Assembly: GCF_025153455.1 (NCBI RefSeq)
Contig: NZ_JANZNT010000001.1
Location: 1,870,001 to 1,934,000, forward strand
Direction: 5' to 3'
Length of the DNA stretch: 64,000 bases
Origin: Sphingomonas sp. BGYR3
GTDB taxonomy: Bacteria > Pseudomonadota > Alphaproteobacteria > Sphingomonadales > Sphingomonadaceae
Part shown: one piece after another, positions 1 to 9,218 of the stretch
Layout: each line of letters starts with the position of its first letter
Position numbering within the stretch: the stretch's first letter is position 1
Notes under the pieces: generated by a model
What the model was told of the DNA's origin: nothing
The model's input: the letters and a program-made list of their open reading frames with translations, nothing else
Databases searched by the model: none
Translations under genes and position numbers: made by a program

Positions 1-110
1 TCACGGGCGGAGAGGGCGCGCCGCGGATCGAGCTGACCGATCGCGCGCTTCAGTTCATCGATTCGGTGTTCAATTTCCTGCGGCCCGCAGCGTCACCCGC
101 CACGGCCTGA
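1..110 (+). CDS. C-terminal end of an unidentified protein (partial)
   Basis: Only the last 35 residues are present. The frame starting at base 3 stays open to a TGA at 108-110 and ends in an amphipathic stretch (DRALQFIDSVFNFLRP) followed by a Pro/Ala-rich tail. The start lies outside the window. The fragment is too short to assign a family. It is called coding because it runs open from the window edge to a stop that is followed at once by a hairpin and a palindromic repeat, and it converges with gpmA. A chance open frame cannot be excluded. Confidence 0.5.
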   Translation, partial: TGGEGAPRIELTDRALQFIDSVFNFLRPAASPATA

Positions 111-132
111 ACCCACGCTTCACGCAGGTCGC

Positions 133-168
133 CGGACGGTCCCCTTCCATCCCCCTGGGGATCGTCCG
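133..168. terminator. Stem-loop between converging genes
   Basis: Two 12-base arms (133-144 and 157-168) pair with one G-T position around a 12-base loop. The hairpin begins about 22 bases after the stop of the upstream partial gene. It has no good T-run, so it is either a weak intrinsic terminator or part of the palindromic repeat region that follows. Confidence 0.45.
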
Positions 169-176
169 TTCGTCCC

Positions 177-214
177 CCGTCATCCCGGCGCTTCCTCCCT
201 TGCCGGGATGACGG
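177..214. repeat. REP-like palindrome (CCGTCATCCCGGC type)
   Basis: A perfect 13-base inverted repeat, CCGTCATCCCGGC at 177-189 and its complement at 202-214, is separated by 12 bases. As I recall, this core is a common intergenic palindrome in sphingomonads. It sits between converging genes, the usual place for REP elements, and could help end transcription or stabilise mRNA 3' ends. Confidence 0.6.
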
Positions 215-231
215 TTCGGGGCCGCCGCCGA

Positions 232-918
232 TCAGCGTTCGCTCAGATAATAGCGATCCGTCGCGCCTAGCGCGTCGTCGAGTTCATAGACGATCGGCTG
301 TCCCGTCGGGATTTCCAGCGCCGCGATATCCGCATCCGAAATGCCGGACAGGTGCTTGACCAGCGCGCGCAGCGAATTGCCATGCGCCGAAATCACCACC
401 CGCTTGCCCGCGCGCAGTTCCGGCGCGATCACCTGTTCCCAATAAGGCAGGACACGGGCGATCGTGTCCTTCAGGCTTTCGGTCGACGGAATGGCGATCC
501 CGGCATAACGGCGGTCGGTGCCCAGGTCGAACGCGCTGCCAGCCTCCATCGGCGGGGGCGGCACGTCGAAACTGCGCCGCCACACATGGACCTGTTCCTC
601 GCCGTGGCGCGCCGCCGTCTCCGCCTTGTTCAGCCCGGTCAGGCCGCCATAATGCCGCTCGTTCAGCCGCCAGTCCTTGACCACCGGCAGCCACAGCCGG
701 CCCATCTCCTCCAGCGCGAGATTCAGCGTCTTGATCGCGCGCGTCTGCATGCTGGTGAACGCCAGGTCGAAATCGAACCCCTTGTCGGCCAGCATCCGCC
801 CGGCCGCCTTTGCCTCCTCGATCCCCTGCTCGGTCAAGTTGACGTCCCACCATCCGGTGAACCGGTTTTCCAGGTTCCAGGCGGACTGGCCGTGGCGGAT
901 CAGGACGAGGCTGGGCAT
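232..918 (-). CDS. gpmA: 2,3-bisphosphoglycerate-dependent phosphoglycerate mutase
   Basis: Interconverts 3- and 2-phosphoglycerate in glycolysis and gluconeogenesis, in the cytoplasm. The 228-residue protein opens with the histidine-phosphatase motif LIRHGQS (His9 is the phospho-acceptor). It also carries [10 protein letters not shown] (residues 86-95), typical of the cofactor-dependent mutase, and [11 protein letters not shown] with the second active-site His. The length matches the family. The ATG at 918 was chosen because the RHG motif starts six residues later and an AAGGAAG ribosome site precedes it; longer in-frame starts add 51 unrelated residues. It stands alone, 43 bases from the upstream GNAT gene. 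Confidence 0.95.
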   Translation of the reverse strand: MPSLVLIRHGQSAWNLENRFTGWWDVNLTEQGIEEAKAAGRMLADKGFDFDLAFTSMQTRAIKTLNLALEEMGRLWLPVVKDWRLNERHYGGLTGLNKAETAARHGEEQVHVWRRSFDVPPPPMEAGSAFDLGTDRRYAGIAIPSTESLKDTIARVLPYWEQVIAPELRAGKRVVISAHGNSLRALVKHLSGISDADIAALEIPTGQPIVYELDDALGATDRYYLSER

Positions 919-961
919 GGGCTTCCTTTCGGGAATGATTGGGTTTCGCCGTGCCGCTAGC

Positions 962-1438
962 CTAGATCGCGCGGGTGAGAAAGCGGCTGAACGGGTCGCC
1001 ATCCCGATAATCGCCGAATGCGCCGCACGGTTCGAACCCATGGGCCGCATACATCGCCAATGCGGGGGCAAAGGGCGCGGTGCTGCCCGTCTCCAGGCTC
1101 AGCTGCGTCATGCCCATCGCCCGCGCCGTCGCGATCAGGTGTTCCAGCATCGCCCGCCCAACCCCCTGACCCAGAAACGCCTCGGCCACCCGCATCGACT
1201 TCAGCTCGCCATGCCCGGCATCCAGCCGCTTCAGCGCGCCGATCCCGGCCAACCGGTCGCCGATCCAGGCGGAAAAGAACCGCACTTCCGGCTGTTTCAG
1301 GCCGGACAGGTCCAGGAAATGACAACTGCCGGGCGGGGACGCGGCCAGCATCCCCTCTGCGTGAACCCTCAGCAGGGCAATGACCGCCGGATCGTCCAGC
1401 TCGCCCTCCCGGATCGCCAGAGCCGTCGCCGGTGTCAC
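962..1438 (-). CDS. GNAT family N-acetyltransferase
   Basis: Likely transfers an acetyl group from acetyl-CoA to an unknown amine. The acetyl-CoA site is visible as [18 protein letters not shown], followed by the usual C-terminal strand pattern ([13 protein letters not shown]). The chosen GTG at 1438 overlaps the stop of the upstream peptidase gene as GTGA, suggesting translational coupling and giving 158 residues. An ATG at 1474 would add 12 residues inside that gene. It is the last gene of a three-gene overlapping operon with the M14 peptidase and the DUF4136 lipoprotein. The substrate cannot be inferred. Confidence 0.8.
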   Translation of the reverse strand: MTPATALAIREGELDDPAVIALLRVHAEGMLAASPPGSCHFLDLSGLKQPEVRFFSAWIGDRLAGIGALKRLDAGHGELKSMRVAEAFLGQGVGRAMLEHLIATARAMGMTQLSLETGSTAPFAPALAMYAAHGFEPCGAFGDYRDGDPFSRFLTRAI

Positions 1439-2553
1439 AACCCGTCGACGAACCCCGCCAGCGTGTCCAGGCACGCATGGGCCAGCGCCTTGCAGCGATC
1501 GGGCGACCAGCCATATTCCGGGTCCGGCGACGGGTCATGATCCTTGAACGGCATTTCCAGCGTCATCGCCACCGCGCCGAACCGTTCGGCCAGCTGATTG
1601 GTCGACATGGACAGGTTGGCCCGGCCGGGCTTTGCCTTTTCATATCCCCGCTCGGTCTGGAACAGCGGCGTATTGGCGGCCAGCGCTCGGCCATAAGCGT
1701 AATATTTCTCGCCCTGCGCGTCGGTCCAGCTCGGGATCCCCTCGAACCCGGCCAGGAAATTGGCCGGAATCGCCTCGTCGCCATGCACGTCCATCGCAAA
1801 ATCGACGCCGGTTTCGTCCATCGCATTGCGCACGCAGAGCACTTCGGGGCTGCGCTCCGGCGTCGGCGCGTGCCATTCGCGGTTCAGATTGACGCCAGCC
1901 GCATTGGTTCGCAAATGGCCACGGCGTGAACCATCCGGGTTCATGTTCGGCACGATGTGGAACGTCGCCTTGTCGCGCAGGGCGCGCGCCTGCACATCCG
2001 ACGGATCGGTCAGCTTTTCCAGCGCGCCTTCCATCCACCATTCCGCCATGCTCTCGCCCGGATGCTGGCGGGCATAGAGCCACACCTGTTTCGGCCCGGT
2101 GCCCAGCGTCAGGCAATCGATCGCCTGTCCGTCCAGCGTGGTGCCCAATTCGCGGTGCTGAACCCCCGGCATCGCCGCCATGCGCGCGATCAGGTCCTGA
2201 TGCCGCTCCATCGAATAGGGCGCGAAATAGGCGAACCAGGCGACGTCGCTGTCAAAACTGTGGGTAAAGGACAGGACGCCATCGGCATAGTCCGTCGGTG
2301 CCAGCCGCCAGTGCGCCCGGTCGGTGCTGACCCGCGTACGATAGCCGGGCCAGCCAAAGGCATAGGCCGCGTTGCCCGCGTTCAGGATGCGGAACGTCAG
2401 CGTCCGCCCCTTTGCCCCCGCCACGCGGAAATGAAACCATTGATAGAATTCCGACAGATGATCCGCCCGGATGGTCAGGTCCACCCGGTCGCCCTCGATC
2501 ATGGTCAGGTCGATATTGCCGCTGTCGAACGCGGCGTTGATGGAAATGCTCAT
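1435..2553 (-). CDS. M14 family metallocarboxypeptidase (cytosolic carboxypeptidase-like)
   Basis: A zinc carboxypeptidase of the M14 group (372 residues). An N-terminal beta-rich domain (about residues 1-125) resembles the one before the catalytic domain in cytosolic carboxypeptidase-like proteins. The catalytic domain shows [11 protein letters not shown], which carries the His-x-x-Glu zinc pair, then [31 protein letters not shown] with the third ligand His, and a Glu near the C-terminus (AMTLEMPF). There is no signal peptide, so it is probably cytoplasmic. Its ATG overlaps the stop of the upstream lipoprotein gene (ATGA), and its stop overlaps the GNAT start. The natural substrate is unknown. 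Confidence 0.9.
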   Translation of the reverse strand: MSISINAAFDSGNIDLTMIEGDRVDLTIRADHLSEFYQWFHFRVAGAKGRTLTFRILNAGNAAYAFGWPGYRTRVSTDRAHWRLAPTDYADGVLSFTHSFDSDVAWFAYFAPYSMERHQDLIARMAAMPGVQHRELGTTLDGQAIDCLTLGTGPKQVWLYARQHPGESMAEWWMEGALEKLTDPSDVQARALRDKATFHIVPNMNPDGSRRGHLRTNAAGVNLNREWHAPTPERSPEVLCVRNAMDETGVDFAMDVHGDEAIPANFLAGFEGIPSWTDAQGEKYYAYGRALAANTPLFQTERGYEKAKPGRANLSMSTNQLAERFGAVAMTLEMPFKDHDPSPDPEYGWSPDRCKALAHACLDTLAGFVDGL

Positions 2554-3161
2554 CGGATCGTCGTCGTGATGCCTGATTCGCCGGGGAATCGCGCGAACAG
2601 GCCATCGGCCAGCCGCTGCGCGACCGCCGCCGGTTCGCCGGCCGGGGTGCCGTTTACCGTCTCGCCCTCGGCCCGGCCTTCCCAGATGGTGGTGCTGTCC
2701 GACCGCTGGCGGATCTGCACGCTCAGCTGCGTTGCCGAAATCTGCCGCGTCCGGCCGCCCAGGCCCAGATTGAGGCCGCCGCCAACCGCGCCGCCCATGC
2801 CGCCCGAAACGCCGCCCAGGCCGATCGACACCGGCGACTGGCTGCGCACCGAACCCGCCGCCGCGCGGCTGAACGACACGGCGACGACGTACCGGCTGCT
2901 GGCCGCCTGTCCGTCCGGCAGGATGGTAAAGCCCAGATCGCCCAGCTCCGCCGCAACCGCATCCAGATAGGCGCGATAGGCCAAGCTCGGCTCGCCGCCG
3001 CTGGTCACTGCCTCGATCGCCACCGTGCCCGGCTCGATCGGCGTGTTCAGATGATATCGGATCGCGCTCGCCGGCGGCAGCGACGGGGTGGTGGCACACG
3101 CGCCCAGCATCAGCGCGGCGCTCAGCGCCAGCAGGGGGCGGGAAACGGCATTTTGCGGCAT
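2550..3161 (-). CDS. DUF4136-like lipoprotein
   Basis: A 203-residue lipoprotein with signal peptide [17 protein letters not shown] (lipobox LGAC, Cys near residue 22). It probably sits in the cell envelope facing the periplasm. The body resembles DUF4136 proteins: a short [15 protein letters not shown] strand, a [14 protein letters not shown] helix, then a glycine-rich stretch ([21 protein letters not shown]) and a [18 protein letters not shown] strand. Function unknown. The ATG at 3161 places the signal peptide at the N-terminus, with GAGGGA upstream. It leads the operon with the M14 peptidase and GNAT genes. Confidence 0.75.
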   Translation of the reverse strand: MPQNAVSRPLLALSAALMLGACATTPSLPPASAIRYHLNTPIEPGTVAIEAVTSGGEPSLAYRAYLDAVAAELGDLGFTILPDGQAASSRYVVAVSFSRAAAGSVRSQSPVSIGLGGVSGGMGGAVGGGLNLGLGGRTRQISATQLSVQIRQRSDSTTIWEGRAEGETVNGTPAGEPAAVAQRLADGLFARFPGESGITTTIR

Positions 3162-3286
3162 GGGTAACCTGTTCCCTCTTGATACGCGGGCGGCCATCGC
3201 GGCGCCCGGCGGCACCATGCCTTAACGCCTCGGGCCGCGCCAGTGTCCATCCCCGCCGGTTTTGGCCCGCTTTGGCCCTGCATCCC

Positions 3287-3315
3287 TTGACTTGATGCCC
3301 CCCCTCGATTAGGCG
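3287..3315 (+). promoter_or_regulatory. Possible promoter of rpmJ
   Basis: TTGACT at 3287-3292 is followed, 17 bases on, by TAGGCG at 3310-3315, about 65 bases before the rpmJ start. Spacing and the -35 box fit a housekeeping sigma promoter; the -10 box is poor, as often in alphaproteobacteria. The rest of the 218-base gap before rpmJ shows no other structure I can name. Confidence 0.35.
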
Positions 3316-3379
3316 AGCGCCTCTTTCCGGGCCCAAATCCGGAACCCCTGTTCATTCTGGATTGCAAGGTCAGCCGGTC

Positions 3380-3505
3380 ATGAAGATCGTCAATTCTCTG
3401 AAGTCGCTCAAGGATCGCCACCGGGACAACCGCGTGATCCGCCGTCGCGGCCGCATCTACGTCATCAACAAGACCCAGGCCCGCTTCAAGGCCCGCCAGG
3501 GCTAA
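3380..3505 (+). CDS. rpmJ: 50S ribosomal protein L36 (zinc-independent type)
   Basis: A 41-residue basic protein, [18 protein letters not shown] through [13 protein letters not shown], recognisable as L36. It lacks the C-x2-C-x12-C-x4-H zinc ribbon of the classical form, so it belongs to the C-minus type usual in alphaproteobacteria. It binds 23S rRNA in the large subunit. It stands as a single gene, as in many alphaproteobacteria, and the HAD gene starts 9 bases after its stop, so the two may be co-transcribed. Confidence 0.95.
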   Translation: MKIVNSLKSLKDRHRDNRVIRRRGRIYVINKTQARFKARQG

Positions 3506-3514
3506 AGGCCGGTC

Positions 3515-4129
3515 ATGGCACACGCGTCTGCCGTCATTTTCGATGTCGGCAACGTGCTGTACCATTGGCACCCGCGTAACCTCTACCGGCGCCTGATCGA
3601 CGATGATCAGGCGCTCGAGGCGTTTGTGCGCGATGTCGTGAATGAAGAATGGCATTTTCAGCATGACGCCGGGCGCAGCTTTGCCGAAACCGCGGTCGAA
3701 CTGACCGAACGCTTTCCGCAGCACGCCGATCTGATCGCCGCCTGGGGGCCGCGCTTCAACGAAAGCCTGTCCGGCCCGGTCGACGGAATGCTGGATATCG
3801 TGCGCGAACTGGACGCAGCCGGCGTGCCGCTGTTCGCGATCACCAATTTCTCCGCCGAGTTTTTCCCGCCGTTCCGCGATACCCAGGCAGAGATTTTCGA
3901 CCGGTTCCGCGACATCGTGGTGTCGGGCGAGGAACGGTTGGTCAAACCCGATCCGGCGATCTACCGCCTCGCGCTCGACCGGTTCGGCCTGACGCCGCAG
4001 CAGGCGGTGTTCGTGGACGACAACCCGGCCAACATCGCAGCCTCCAGCGCGATGGGCATCGATTCGGTGCTGTTCACCACTGCGCCCGCCTTCCGCGCGC
4101 ATCTGGTTCAGGTCGGCCTGCTCGCCTGA
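3515..4129 (+). CDS. HAD family phosphatase
   Basis: A haloacid-dehalogenase-type hydrolase (204 residues), probably a small-molecule phosphatase. All four motifs are visible: FDVGNVLY with nucleophile Asp10, AITNFS (motif II), LVKPDPAIY with the motif III Lys, and VFVDDNPANI (motif IV). The cap is the helical C1 type between motifs I and II. Asn stands in for the second Asp of motif I (DxG rather than DxD), as in YihX-like enzymes. It follows rpmJ closely and converges with pyk. The substrate is unknown. Confidence 0.85.
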   Translation: MAHASAVIFDVGNVLYHWHPRNLYRRLIDDDQALEAFVRDVVNEEWHFQHDAGRSFAETAVELTERFPQHADLIAAWGPRFNESLSGPVDGMLDIVRELDAAGVPLFAITNFSAEFFPPFRDTQAEIFDRFRDIVVSGEERLVKPDPAIYRLALDRFGLTPQQAVFVDDNPANIAASSAMGIDSVLFTTAPAFRAHLVQVGLLA

Positions 4130-4154
4130 CGTCCACCGCCCGCGGGGGCAGCGG

Positions 4155-4210
4155 GGGGGATCATCGCCTGAGCCCGCTCACCGCGGGACTTGCCGGCCGA
4201 TCATCCCCCG
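4155..4210. terminator. Imperfect inverted repeat between HAD and pyk
   Basis: GGGGGATCATCGCC at about 4155-4169 can pair imperfectly with GGCCGATCATCCCCC ending at 4209, with a second small stem between them. The genes converge here, so a shared terminator is plausible, but no T-run is present. Confidence 0.3.
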
Positions 4211-4219
4211 ATGCCGCGT

Positions 4220-5680
4220 TCAGGCGCCGTGATATCCCTTCAGCTCGTCGCCGGTGATGCGCACGACATGGACCAGGTTGGTCGACCCCGGCGTTCCGAA
4301 CGGCACGCCCGCGCATACGACGACGCGGTCGCCCGCCTGGGCAATGCCGTGGCGCAGCGCCATGCGCTTTGCCTTGGCCACCATTTCCTCGAAACTGGCG
4401 ACATCCTTGGTCTGCACGGCGTGCACGCCCCACAACAGGCCCAGCCGCCGGGCGGTTTCCTGTTTCGGGGTCAGCACCATGACCGGGACGGACGGCCGCT
4501 CGCGCGCCATGCGCCGTGCGGTCGAACCGGAAATGGTGAAACAGATGATCGCCTTTGCACTGGTCGTCTGGGCGATGTTCTTCGCCGCCTCGGCCAGCGC
4601 GTCGGCGGTGGTGGGATCGGGGGTGGTGACGGTGAAATGCACGCGGTCGCCATGCGCCGGGTCGCGCTCGACCGCCTGGGCGATGGCATCCATCATCGCC
4701 ACCGATTCGACGGGCCAGGCACCGGCGGCGCTTTCCGCCGACAGCATGATCGCGTCCGCCCCGTCGTAAACGGCGGTGGCGACGTCCGACACTTCGGCGC
4801 GGGTCGGCGTCGGCGCGGTGATCATCGATTCCAGCATCTGCGTCGCCACGATGACCGGGCGGCCCATGCGCCGGGCGGTCTCCACGATCCGCTTCTGCAT
4901 CGGCGGCACGGTTTCGGGTGGCAGCTCGACGCCCAGGTCGCCGCGGGCCACCATCACGCCGTCGCACTGTTCCACAATCTCGTCCAGCCGCGCCACCGCG
5001 CTCGGCTTTTCGATCTTGGCCAGCAGCGCGGCGCGCCCCTGGATCAGCCGGCGCGCCTCGGCCAGATCGTCCGGCCGCTGGACAAAGCTGAGCGCGATCC
5101 AGTCGACACCCTGTTCGACGGCAAAGGCCAGATCGCTGCGGTCCTTGTCGGTCAGCGCCGCCATCGGCAGCACCACGTCGGGGACGTTCAGCCCCTTGGA
5201 ATTGGACAGCGGCCCGCCGACCTGCACTTCGGTGACGATGCGGGTTTCGTCATGTTCCAGCACGCGCAGCCGCAGCTTGCCGTCATCCAACAACAGGTGC
5301 GCACCCGTTTCGATCGCCTGGAAAATCTCGCGGTGGGGCAATTCCACCCGGGTCGAATCGCCCGGCTCTGCCGACCGGTCCAGCACGAACCGCTGCCCGG
5401 TTTCCAGGATGACGCGACCGTCGGTGAACTTGCCGACGCGCAGCTTCGGGCCCTGCAGGTCGGCCAGGATCGTAGTCGGCCGGCCGAACTGCTTTTCCAG
5501 GCTGCGGATCGCCTCGATCAACGGGATCTTCGATGCCTGATCGCCGTGACTCATGTTGACGCGGAACGCATCGGCGCCTGCTGCGTAGAGTCTGGCAATC
5601 ATTTCCGGCGTGCTGCTTGCCGGGCCCAGGGTCGCCAACACGCGGACCTTACGCGAACGGGGGCTGATGGCCATGGTCAT
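4220..5680 (-). CDS. pyk: Pyruvate kinase
   Basis: Converts phosphoenolpyruvate and ADP to pyruvate and ATP, the last step of glycolysis. The 486-residue protein has TLGPASS near the N-terminus, FRVNMSHG (substrate Arg), ILADLQGPKLRVG, the ligand motif VMVARGDLGVELP, and VIVATQMLESM. Size and motif order match the bacterial enzyme. Two in-frame ATGs (5680 and 5674) are possible; the first is kept. It is divergent from the DUF1244 gene, a pairing seen in other alphaproteobacteria. Confidence 0.97.
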   Translation of the reverse strand: MTMAISPRSRKVRVLATLGPASSTPEMIARLYAAGADAFRVNMSHGDQASKIPLIEAIRSLEKQFGRPTTILADLQGPKLRVGKFTDGRVILETGQRFVLDRSAEPGDSTRVELPHREIFQAIETGAHLLLDDGKLRLRVLEHDETRIVTEVQVGGPLSNSKGLNVPDVVLPMAALTDKDRSDLAFAVEQGVDWIALSFVQRPDDLAEARRLIQGRAALLAKIEKPSAVARLDEIVEQCDGVMVARGDLGVELPPETVPPMQKRIVETARRMGRPVIVATQMLESMITAPTPTRAEVSDVATAVYDGADAIMLSAESAAGAWPVESVAMMDAIAQAVERDPAHGDRVHFTVTTPDPTTADALAEAAKNIAQTTSAKAIICFTISGSTARRMARERPSVPVMVLTPKQETARRLGLLWGVHAVQTKDVASFEEMVAKAKRMALRHGIAQAGDRVVVCAGVPFGTPGSTNLVHVVRITGDELKGYHGA

Positions 5681-5755
5681 GGAACTGGATAATCCTTGGC
5701 TTGTGCTGCCGTGGCTCTAACTCATATTCGATCTGGATCAACAGGAGGGATGACA

Positions 5756-6148
5756 ATGACGACGCTTGCCGATCTGGATGATGCGGTTGCGGCGGCGGCA
5801 TTCCGGCGGCTGGTCCGCCATCTGCGCCACCGCACGGATGCCGAGAATATCGAGCTGATGGGCCTTGCCGGCTTTTGCCGCAACTGCCTGGCCGACTGGG
5901 TTCAGGAGGCGTCCGAGAATACGAATACGCCGCTGGACCGGGACGCCGCCCGGCACCTCATCTACGGAATGCCCGCCGCCGAATGGAAGGCAAGGCATCA
6001 GGGCGATGCCACCCCGGAACAGCTGGAACGGATGCGCCTGTCCATGCTGAAGAACCCGGTGCCGGAGGCTGAGGCCGCGCTGGACGATGCGCTTGCCGAC
6101 ACCTTTCCGGCCAGCGATCCGACCGCGCTTCAGGATCCGTCGCGCTAA
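5756..6148 (+). CDS. DUF1244 family protein
   Basis: A small conserved alphaproteobacterial protein (130 residues). The core is AFRRLVRHLRHRTDAENIE, then LMGLAGFCRNCLADWVQEA with a CRNC cysteine pair, and YGMPAAEWKARHQ. The role is unknown; the CxxC suggests metal binding or redox chemistry. The start at 5756 was chosen because AGGAGG at 5743-5748 lies seven bases upstream, while the ATG at 5750 is too close. The C-terminal tail (DDALADTFPASDPTALQ) is also found in unrelated small proteins. Confidence 0.8.
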   Translation: MTTLADLDDAVAAAAFRRLVRHLRHRTDAENIELMGLAGFCRNCLADWVQEASENTNTPLDRDAARHLIYGMPAAEWKARHQGDATPEQLERMRLSMLKNPVPEAEAALDDALADTFPASDPTALQDPSR

Positions 6149-6208
6149 TCCCTTTCCTTGCCCGCCGGCCGCGTTAGGCTGGCGGCAACAAGGAACAAGG
6201 GGATTGCC

Positions 6209-7507
6209 ATGAACCGTCTGATCGCCGCTGCCCTGCTGCTGGGCCCAGCCGCTGCCGTTGCGCAAGGGGCACCCTCGCCGGCCACCTTCATCCATGCCGG
6301 CCGCGTCATCGCCGAACCGGGCAAGGCGCCGCTTGGCCCCACCACGATCATCGTGCGCGATGGCAAGGTGGCGGAACTGCGCGATGGCCATGTCGCGCCC
6401 GATTCGGGGGCCAGCGTCATCGACCTTCGCGACAAGACGGTGCTGCCCGGCCTGATCGACCTCCACGTCCATCTCTGGGGCTTTCGCGGCGATCCCATCC
6501 AGACGCGGGCGACGGCGATCAACCGCGATGTCTCCGACGACCTCATCTATGCCGCCGCCAATGCGAAGAAAACGCTGTCGGCCGGTTTCACCACCGTCCG
6601 CGACCTTGGCGGCAATCCGCGCGGCATCCGCGCCCTGCGCGACGGGATTGCGCGCGGCGACATTGCCGGCCCGGCGATCGTCAATGCCGGTACGATGATC
6701 TCGGTCACCGGCGGCCATGGCGACGGCGCGAACGGGGTGCGGGAGGATATCGCCGATATGATCAAGGATACGCAGGTCAATGTCTGCGACGGGGTCGACG
6801 ATTGCCGCCGCGCCGTCCGGCAACAGGTTGGCCTTGGCGCACAGGTGATCAAGTTCGCGGCAACCGGCGGCGTCCTGTCCAACGTGTCGGGCGGGCTGGG
6901 CCGCGCCATGCAGCCGGAGGAGATGCGCGCGATCATCGATACCGCCCATGCCCTGGGCCGCCGCGTCGCTGCACACAGCCATGCGGCCGAAGGAACGCGT
7001 GCGGCGGTCGAGGCGGGCGTGGACACCATCGATCATGGCACGTTCCTGGATGACGAAACGATCCGCCTGATGAAGGCAAAGGGCACCTGGCTCGTCCCCA
7101 CCATGATGGCCCCGCGTGCCGCGCTGGCGCAGGCGCGGGGCGGCCAGCTGCCCCCCGCGACGATCCCCAAGGCAGAGGAGGCCGCCGCCGCCGCCATCGA
7201 AAGCCATCGCCGGGCCATCGCCTCCGGCGTCAAGGTCGCGTTCGGCACCGACACCGGCGTTTCGCCGCATGGCGACAATGCACAGGAATTCGCCCTGATG
7301 GTCGAGGCGGGGATGACCCCGGCCCAGGCGATTCGCGCCGCCACGGTCAGCGCCGCCGAAGTGCTGGGCCAGTCGGCCGTGATCGGCACCATCGCGCCGG
7401 GCAAGCAGGCGGATCTGATCGCGGTCGACGGCGATCCGCTGGCTGACGTCAAACGCCTTGAAACCGTCGCTTTCGTGATGGCCGACGGGGTTGTCCACAA
7501 GGATTGA
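6209..7507 (+). CDS. Secreted metal-dependent amidohydrolase (imidazolonepropionase/prolidase-like)
   Basis: A 432-residue amidohydrolase with signal peptide MNRLIAAALLLGPAAAVAQG, so probably periplasmic. Metal ligands can be followed: HVHLWG (residues 86-91), a Lys in VIKFAATGG that would be carboxylated, AAHSHAAEG, TIDHGTF and the final Asp in FGTDTGVSPHG. This pattern fits the subgroup containing Xaa-Pro and Xaa-Arg dipeptidases; the exact substrate is unknown. AAGGAACAAGGGG precedes the ATG. It separates DUF1244 from gapR, which are close neighbours in some relatives. Confidence 0.88.
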   Translation: MNRLIAAALLLGPAAAVAQGAPSPATFIHAGRVIAEPGKAPLGPTTIIVRDGKVAELRDGHVAPDSGASVIDLRDKTVLPGLIDLHVHLWGFRGDPIQTRATAINRDVSDDLIYAAANAKKTLSAGFTTVRDLGGNPRGIRALRDGIARGDIAGPAIVNAGTMISVTGGHGDGANGVREDIADMIKDTQVNVCDGVDDCRRAVRQQVGLGAQVIKFAATGGVLSNVSGGLGRAMQPEEMRAIIDTAHALGRRVAAHSHAAEGTRAAVEAGVDTIDHGTFLDDETIRLMKAKGTWLVPTMMAPRAALAQARGGQLPPATIPKAEEAAAAAIESHRRAIASGVKVAFGTDTGVSPHGDNAQEFALMVEAGMTPAQAIRAATVSAAEVLGQSAVIGTIAPGKQADLIAVDGDPLADVKRLETVAFVMADGVVHKD

Positions 7508-7593
7508 GGGCAGCGCCGACGATCCCGGTTGAGGCGGCAGGCGTCATTGCCTAAACGCGCTGGCCAACCTCTCACCCCAACCGGGAATCATCC

Positions 7594-7833
7594 ATGAGCG
7601 ACAACATCTCCGCCGAACAGCTCCGCCTGCTCATCGAACGAATCGAGCGGCTGGAAGAGGAAAAGAAGGGCATCGCCGACGACATCAAGGACGTGTATGG
7701 CGAGGCAAAGGCCACCGGCTTCGACGTCAAGACGATGCGGTCCATCGTCCGGCTGAGGAAGATGGAAAAGCATCACCGCGAAGAGGCGGAAATGCTGCTC
7801 GAAACATACAAGCAGGCGCTGGGCCTGGTCTAA
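7594..7833 (+). CDS. gapR: GapR-like DNA-binding protein (DUF2312)
   Basis: A 79-residue, highly charged, mostly helical protein. [22 protein letters not shown] forms a coiled coil, followed by [20 protein letters not shown] and [18 protein letters not shown]. This is the DUF2312 family, whose Caulobacter member GapR clamps overtwisted DNA ahead of replication and transcription forks. Slightly shorter than the Caulobacter protein at the N-terminus. It is followed 30 bases later by the YbjQ gene. Confidence 0.9.
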   Translation: MSDNISAEQLRLLIERIERLEEEKKGIADDIKDVYGEAKATGFDVKTMRSIVRLRKMEKHHREEAEMLLETYKQALGLV

Positions 7834-7863
7834 GGGCCGCCGCCACCGACAGGGAGAGACGCC

Positions 7864-8184
7864 GTGATCCTTTCGACCACCCCCACCATTCAGGGCCGCG
7901 AAATCCGGGAATATCACGGCGTCGTCGCTGGCGAAGTGATCGTCGGCGCCAACCTGTTCCGCGATCTCTTCGCCAATATCCGCGATATCGTCGGTGGCCG
8001 GTCGGGCAGCTATGAACGCGTGTTCCGCGAAGCCCGCGACGGCGCATTCGCCGAAGTGCAGGCAGAGGCGGCGCGACTGGGCGCCAACGCCGTGGTCGGC
8101 ATCGACATCGATTACGAGGTGGTGGGCGACAAGGGGTCGATGCTGATGGTTTCCGTCTCCGGCACCGCCGTCACGCTGGCCTGA
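7864..8184 (+). CDS. YbjQ family protein (UPF0145)
   Basis: A 106-residue protein of the YbjQ/UPF0145 group. It starts [19 protein letters not shown], has the conserved [29 protein letters not shown], and ends in an alternating strand region ([19 protein letters not shown]). Members form pentameric rings and are loosely linked to metal binding or stress; no biochemical role is certain. Just after its stop comes a large inverted repeat. Confidence 0.85.
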   Translation: MILSTTPTIQGREIREYHGVVAGEVIVGANLFRDLFANIRDIVGGRSGSYERVFREARDGAFAEVQAEAARLGANAVVGIDIDYEVVGDKGSMLMVSVSGTAVTLA

Positions 8185-8196
8185 ACACGTCCGAAA

Positions 8197-8319
8197 TCCT
8201 CCCCCGCCAGGGGGAGGTGGCGGCGCGAAGCGCTGACGGAGGGGGAGGAGGCCCCATAGAGGAGGGGGATGCCGCCCCCTCCGCCGCTGATTGCGGCACC
8301 TCCCCCTGGCGGGGGAGGA
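8197..8319. repeat. Large REP-like inverted repeat (CTCCCCCGCCAGGGGGAGG type)
   Basis: The 24 bases at 8197-8220 recur almost perfectly as the reverse complement at 8296-8319. Each arm is itself a palindrome (CTCCCCC-GCCA-GGGGGAG), and the inner segment holds further complementary pieces (GACGGAGGGGGAGG against CCCCCTCCGCCGC). The whole 123-base element can fold into a long cruciform or hairpin. This arrangement of paired, inverted palindromes is typical of REP doublets. It occupies half of the 243-base gap before yebC. Confidence 0.75.
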
Positions 8320-8427
8320 CTGCTTTCGCGTTTACCCCCACCTTGTCGAACCATCGTTCTTTCTTCTAGGGCAGGGGGAAAGGGCGTCCCCGGCGCTCGT
8401 CCGTTCAACAGACCAAGAAACGAACCC

Positions 8428-9171
8428 ATGGCAGGCCATTCGAAATTCAAGAACATCATGCACCGCAAGGGCGCTCAGGATAAGAAGCGCTCGGGCATGT
8501 TTTCCAAGCTTTCCCGCGAAATCACCGTCGCGGCCAAGATGGGCCTGCCCGATCCCGACATGAACCCGCGCCTGCGCGCCGCGGTCAACGCGGCCAAGGC
8601 CCAGTCCATGCCAAAGGACAATATCCAGCGCGCGATCGACAAGGCGTCGAAGGGCGATACCGAGAATTACGAGGAAATCCGGTACGAAGGCTTCGGCCCC
8701 GGCGGCGTCTCCCTGATCATCGAGGCATTGTCCGACAACCGCAACCGCACCGCCACCAATGTGCGCACGGCCGTCTCCAAGAATGGCGGCAACCTCGGCA
8801 CCGCCGGCTCGGTCAGCCATGCGTTCGACCGGATGGGCCTCATCACCTATCCCGCCAGCGCGGGCGATGCGGACACGGTGTTCGAGGCCGCACTGGAAGC
8901 GGGCGCAGAAGATGTGACCAGCAGCGATGAAGGCCACGAAATCTGGACCGCGCAGGACAGCCTGCACGAAGTGGCCAAGGCCCTTGAACCCGTGCTCGGC
9001 GAATATGAAGGGGCAAAGCTCGCCTGGCGTCCGCAGACCATGGTCGCCGTCAGCGAAGGCGACGCCGCGACGCTGTTCAAGCTGATCGACGCGCTCGACG
9101 ACGATGACGACGTCCAGACCGTCTGGGGCAATTACGAAGTCTCCGACGAGGTGATGGAGAAGCTGGGTTAA
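8428..9171 (+). CDS. yebC: YebC/PmpR family protein
   Basis: A 247-residue YebC-family protein. It opens with the signature [18 protein letters not shown] and contains [35 protein letters not shown], and an acidic C-terminus. Members are described as transcriptional regulators, and more recently as factors helping ribosomes through proline-rich stretches. The ATG at 8428 restores the conserved N-terminus; a longer frame upstream only reads through the repeat. In many bacteria yebC lies next to ruvC, as here, though a DUF559 gene intervenes. Confidence 0.95.
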   Translation: MAGHSKFKNIMHRKGAQDKKRSGMFSKLSREITVAAKMGLPDPDMNPRLRAAVNAAKAQSMPKDNIQRAIDKASKGDTENYEEIRYEGFGPGGVSLIIEALSDNRNRTATNVRTAVSKNGGNLGTAGSVSHAFDRMGLITYPASAGDADTVFEAALEAGAEDVTSSDEGHEIWTAQDSLHEVAKALEPVLGEYEGAKLAWRPQTMVAVSEGDAATLFKLIDALDDDDDVQTVWGNYEVSDEVMEKLG

Positions 9172-9179
9172 GACAGCAA

Positions 9180-9216
9180 AAAGCCCCTCCCCTTCAGGGG
9201 AGGGGTTGGGGTGGGG
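9180..9216. repeat. Palindromic repeat, copy 1 (forward)
   Basis: CCCCTCCCC-TTCA-GGGGAGGGG at 9184-9205 plus the tail TTGGGGTGGGG. The 34 bases 9183-9216 are identical to 9629-9662. This copy lies directly after yebC and ends two bases before the DUF559 start codon. Confidence 0.8.
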
Positions 9217-9218
9217 CA

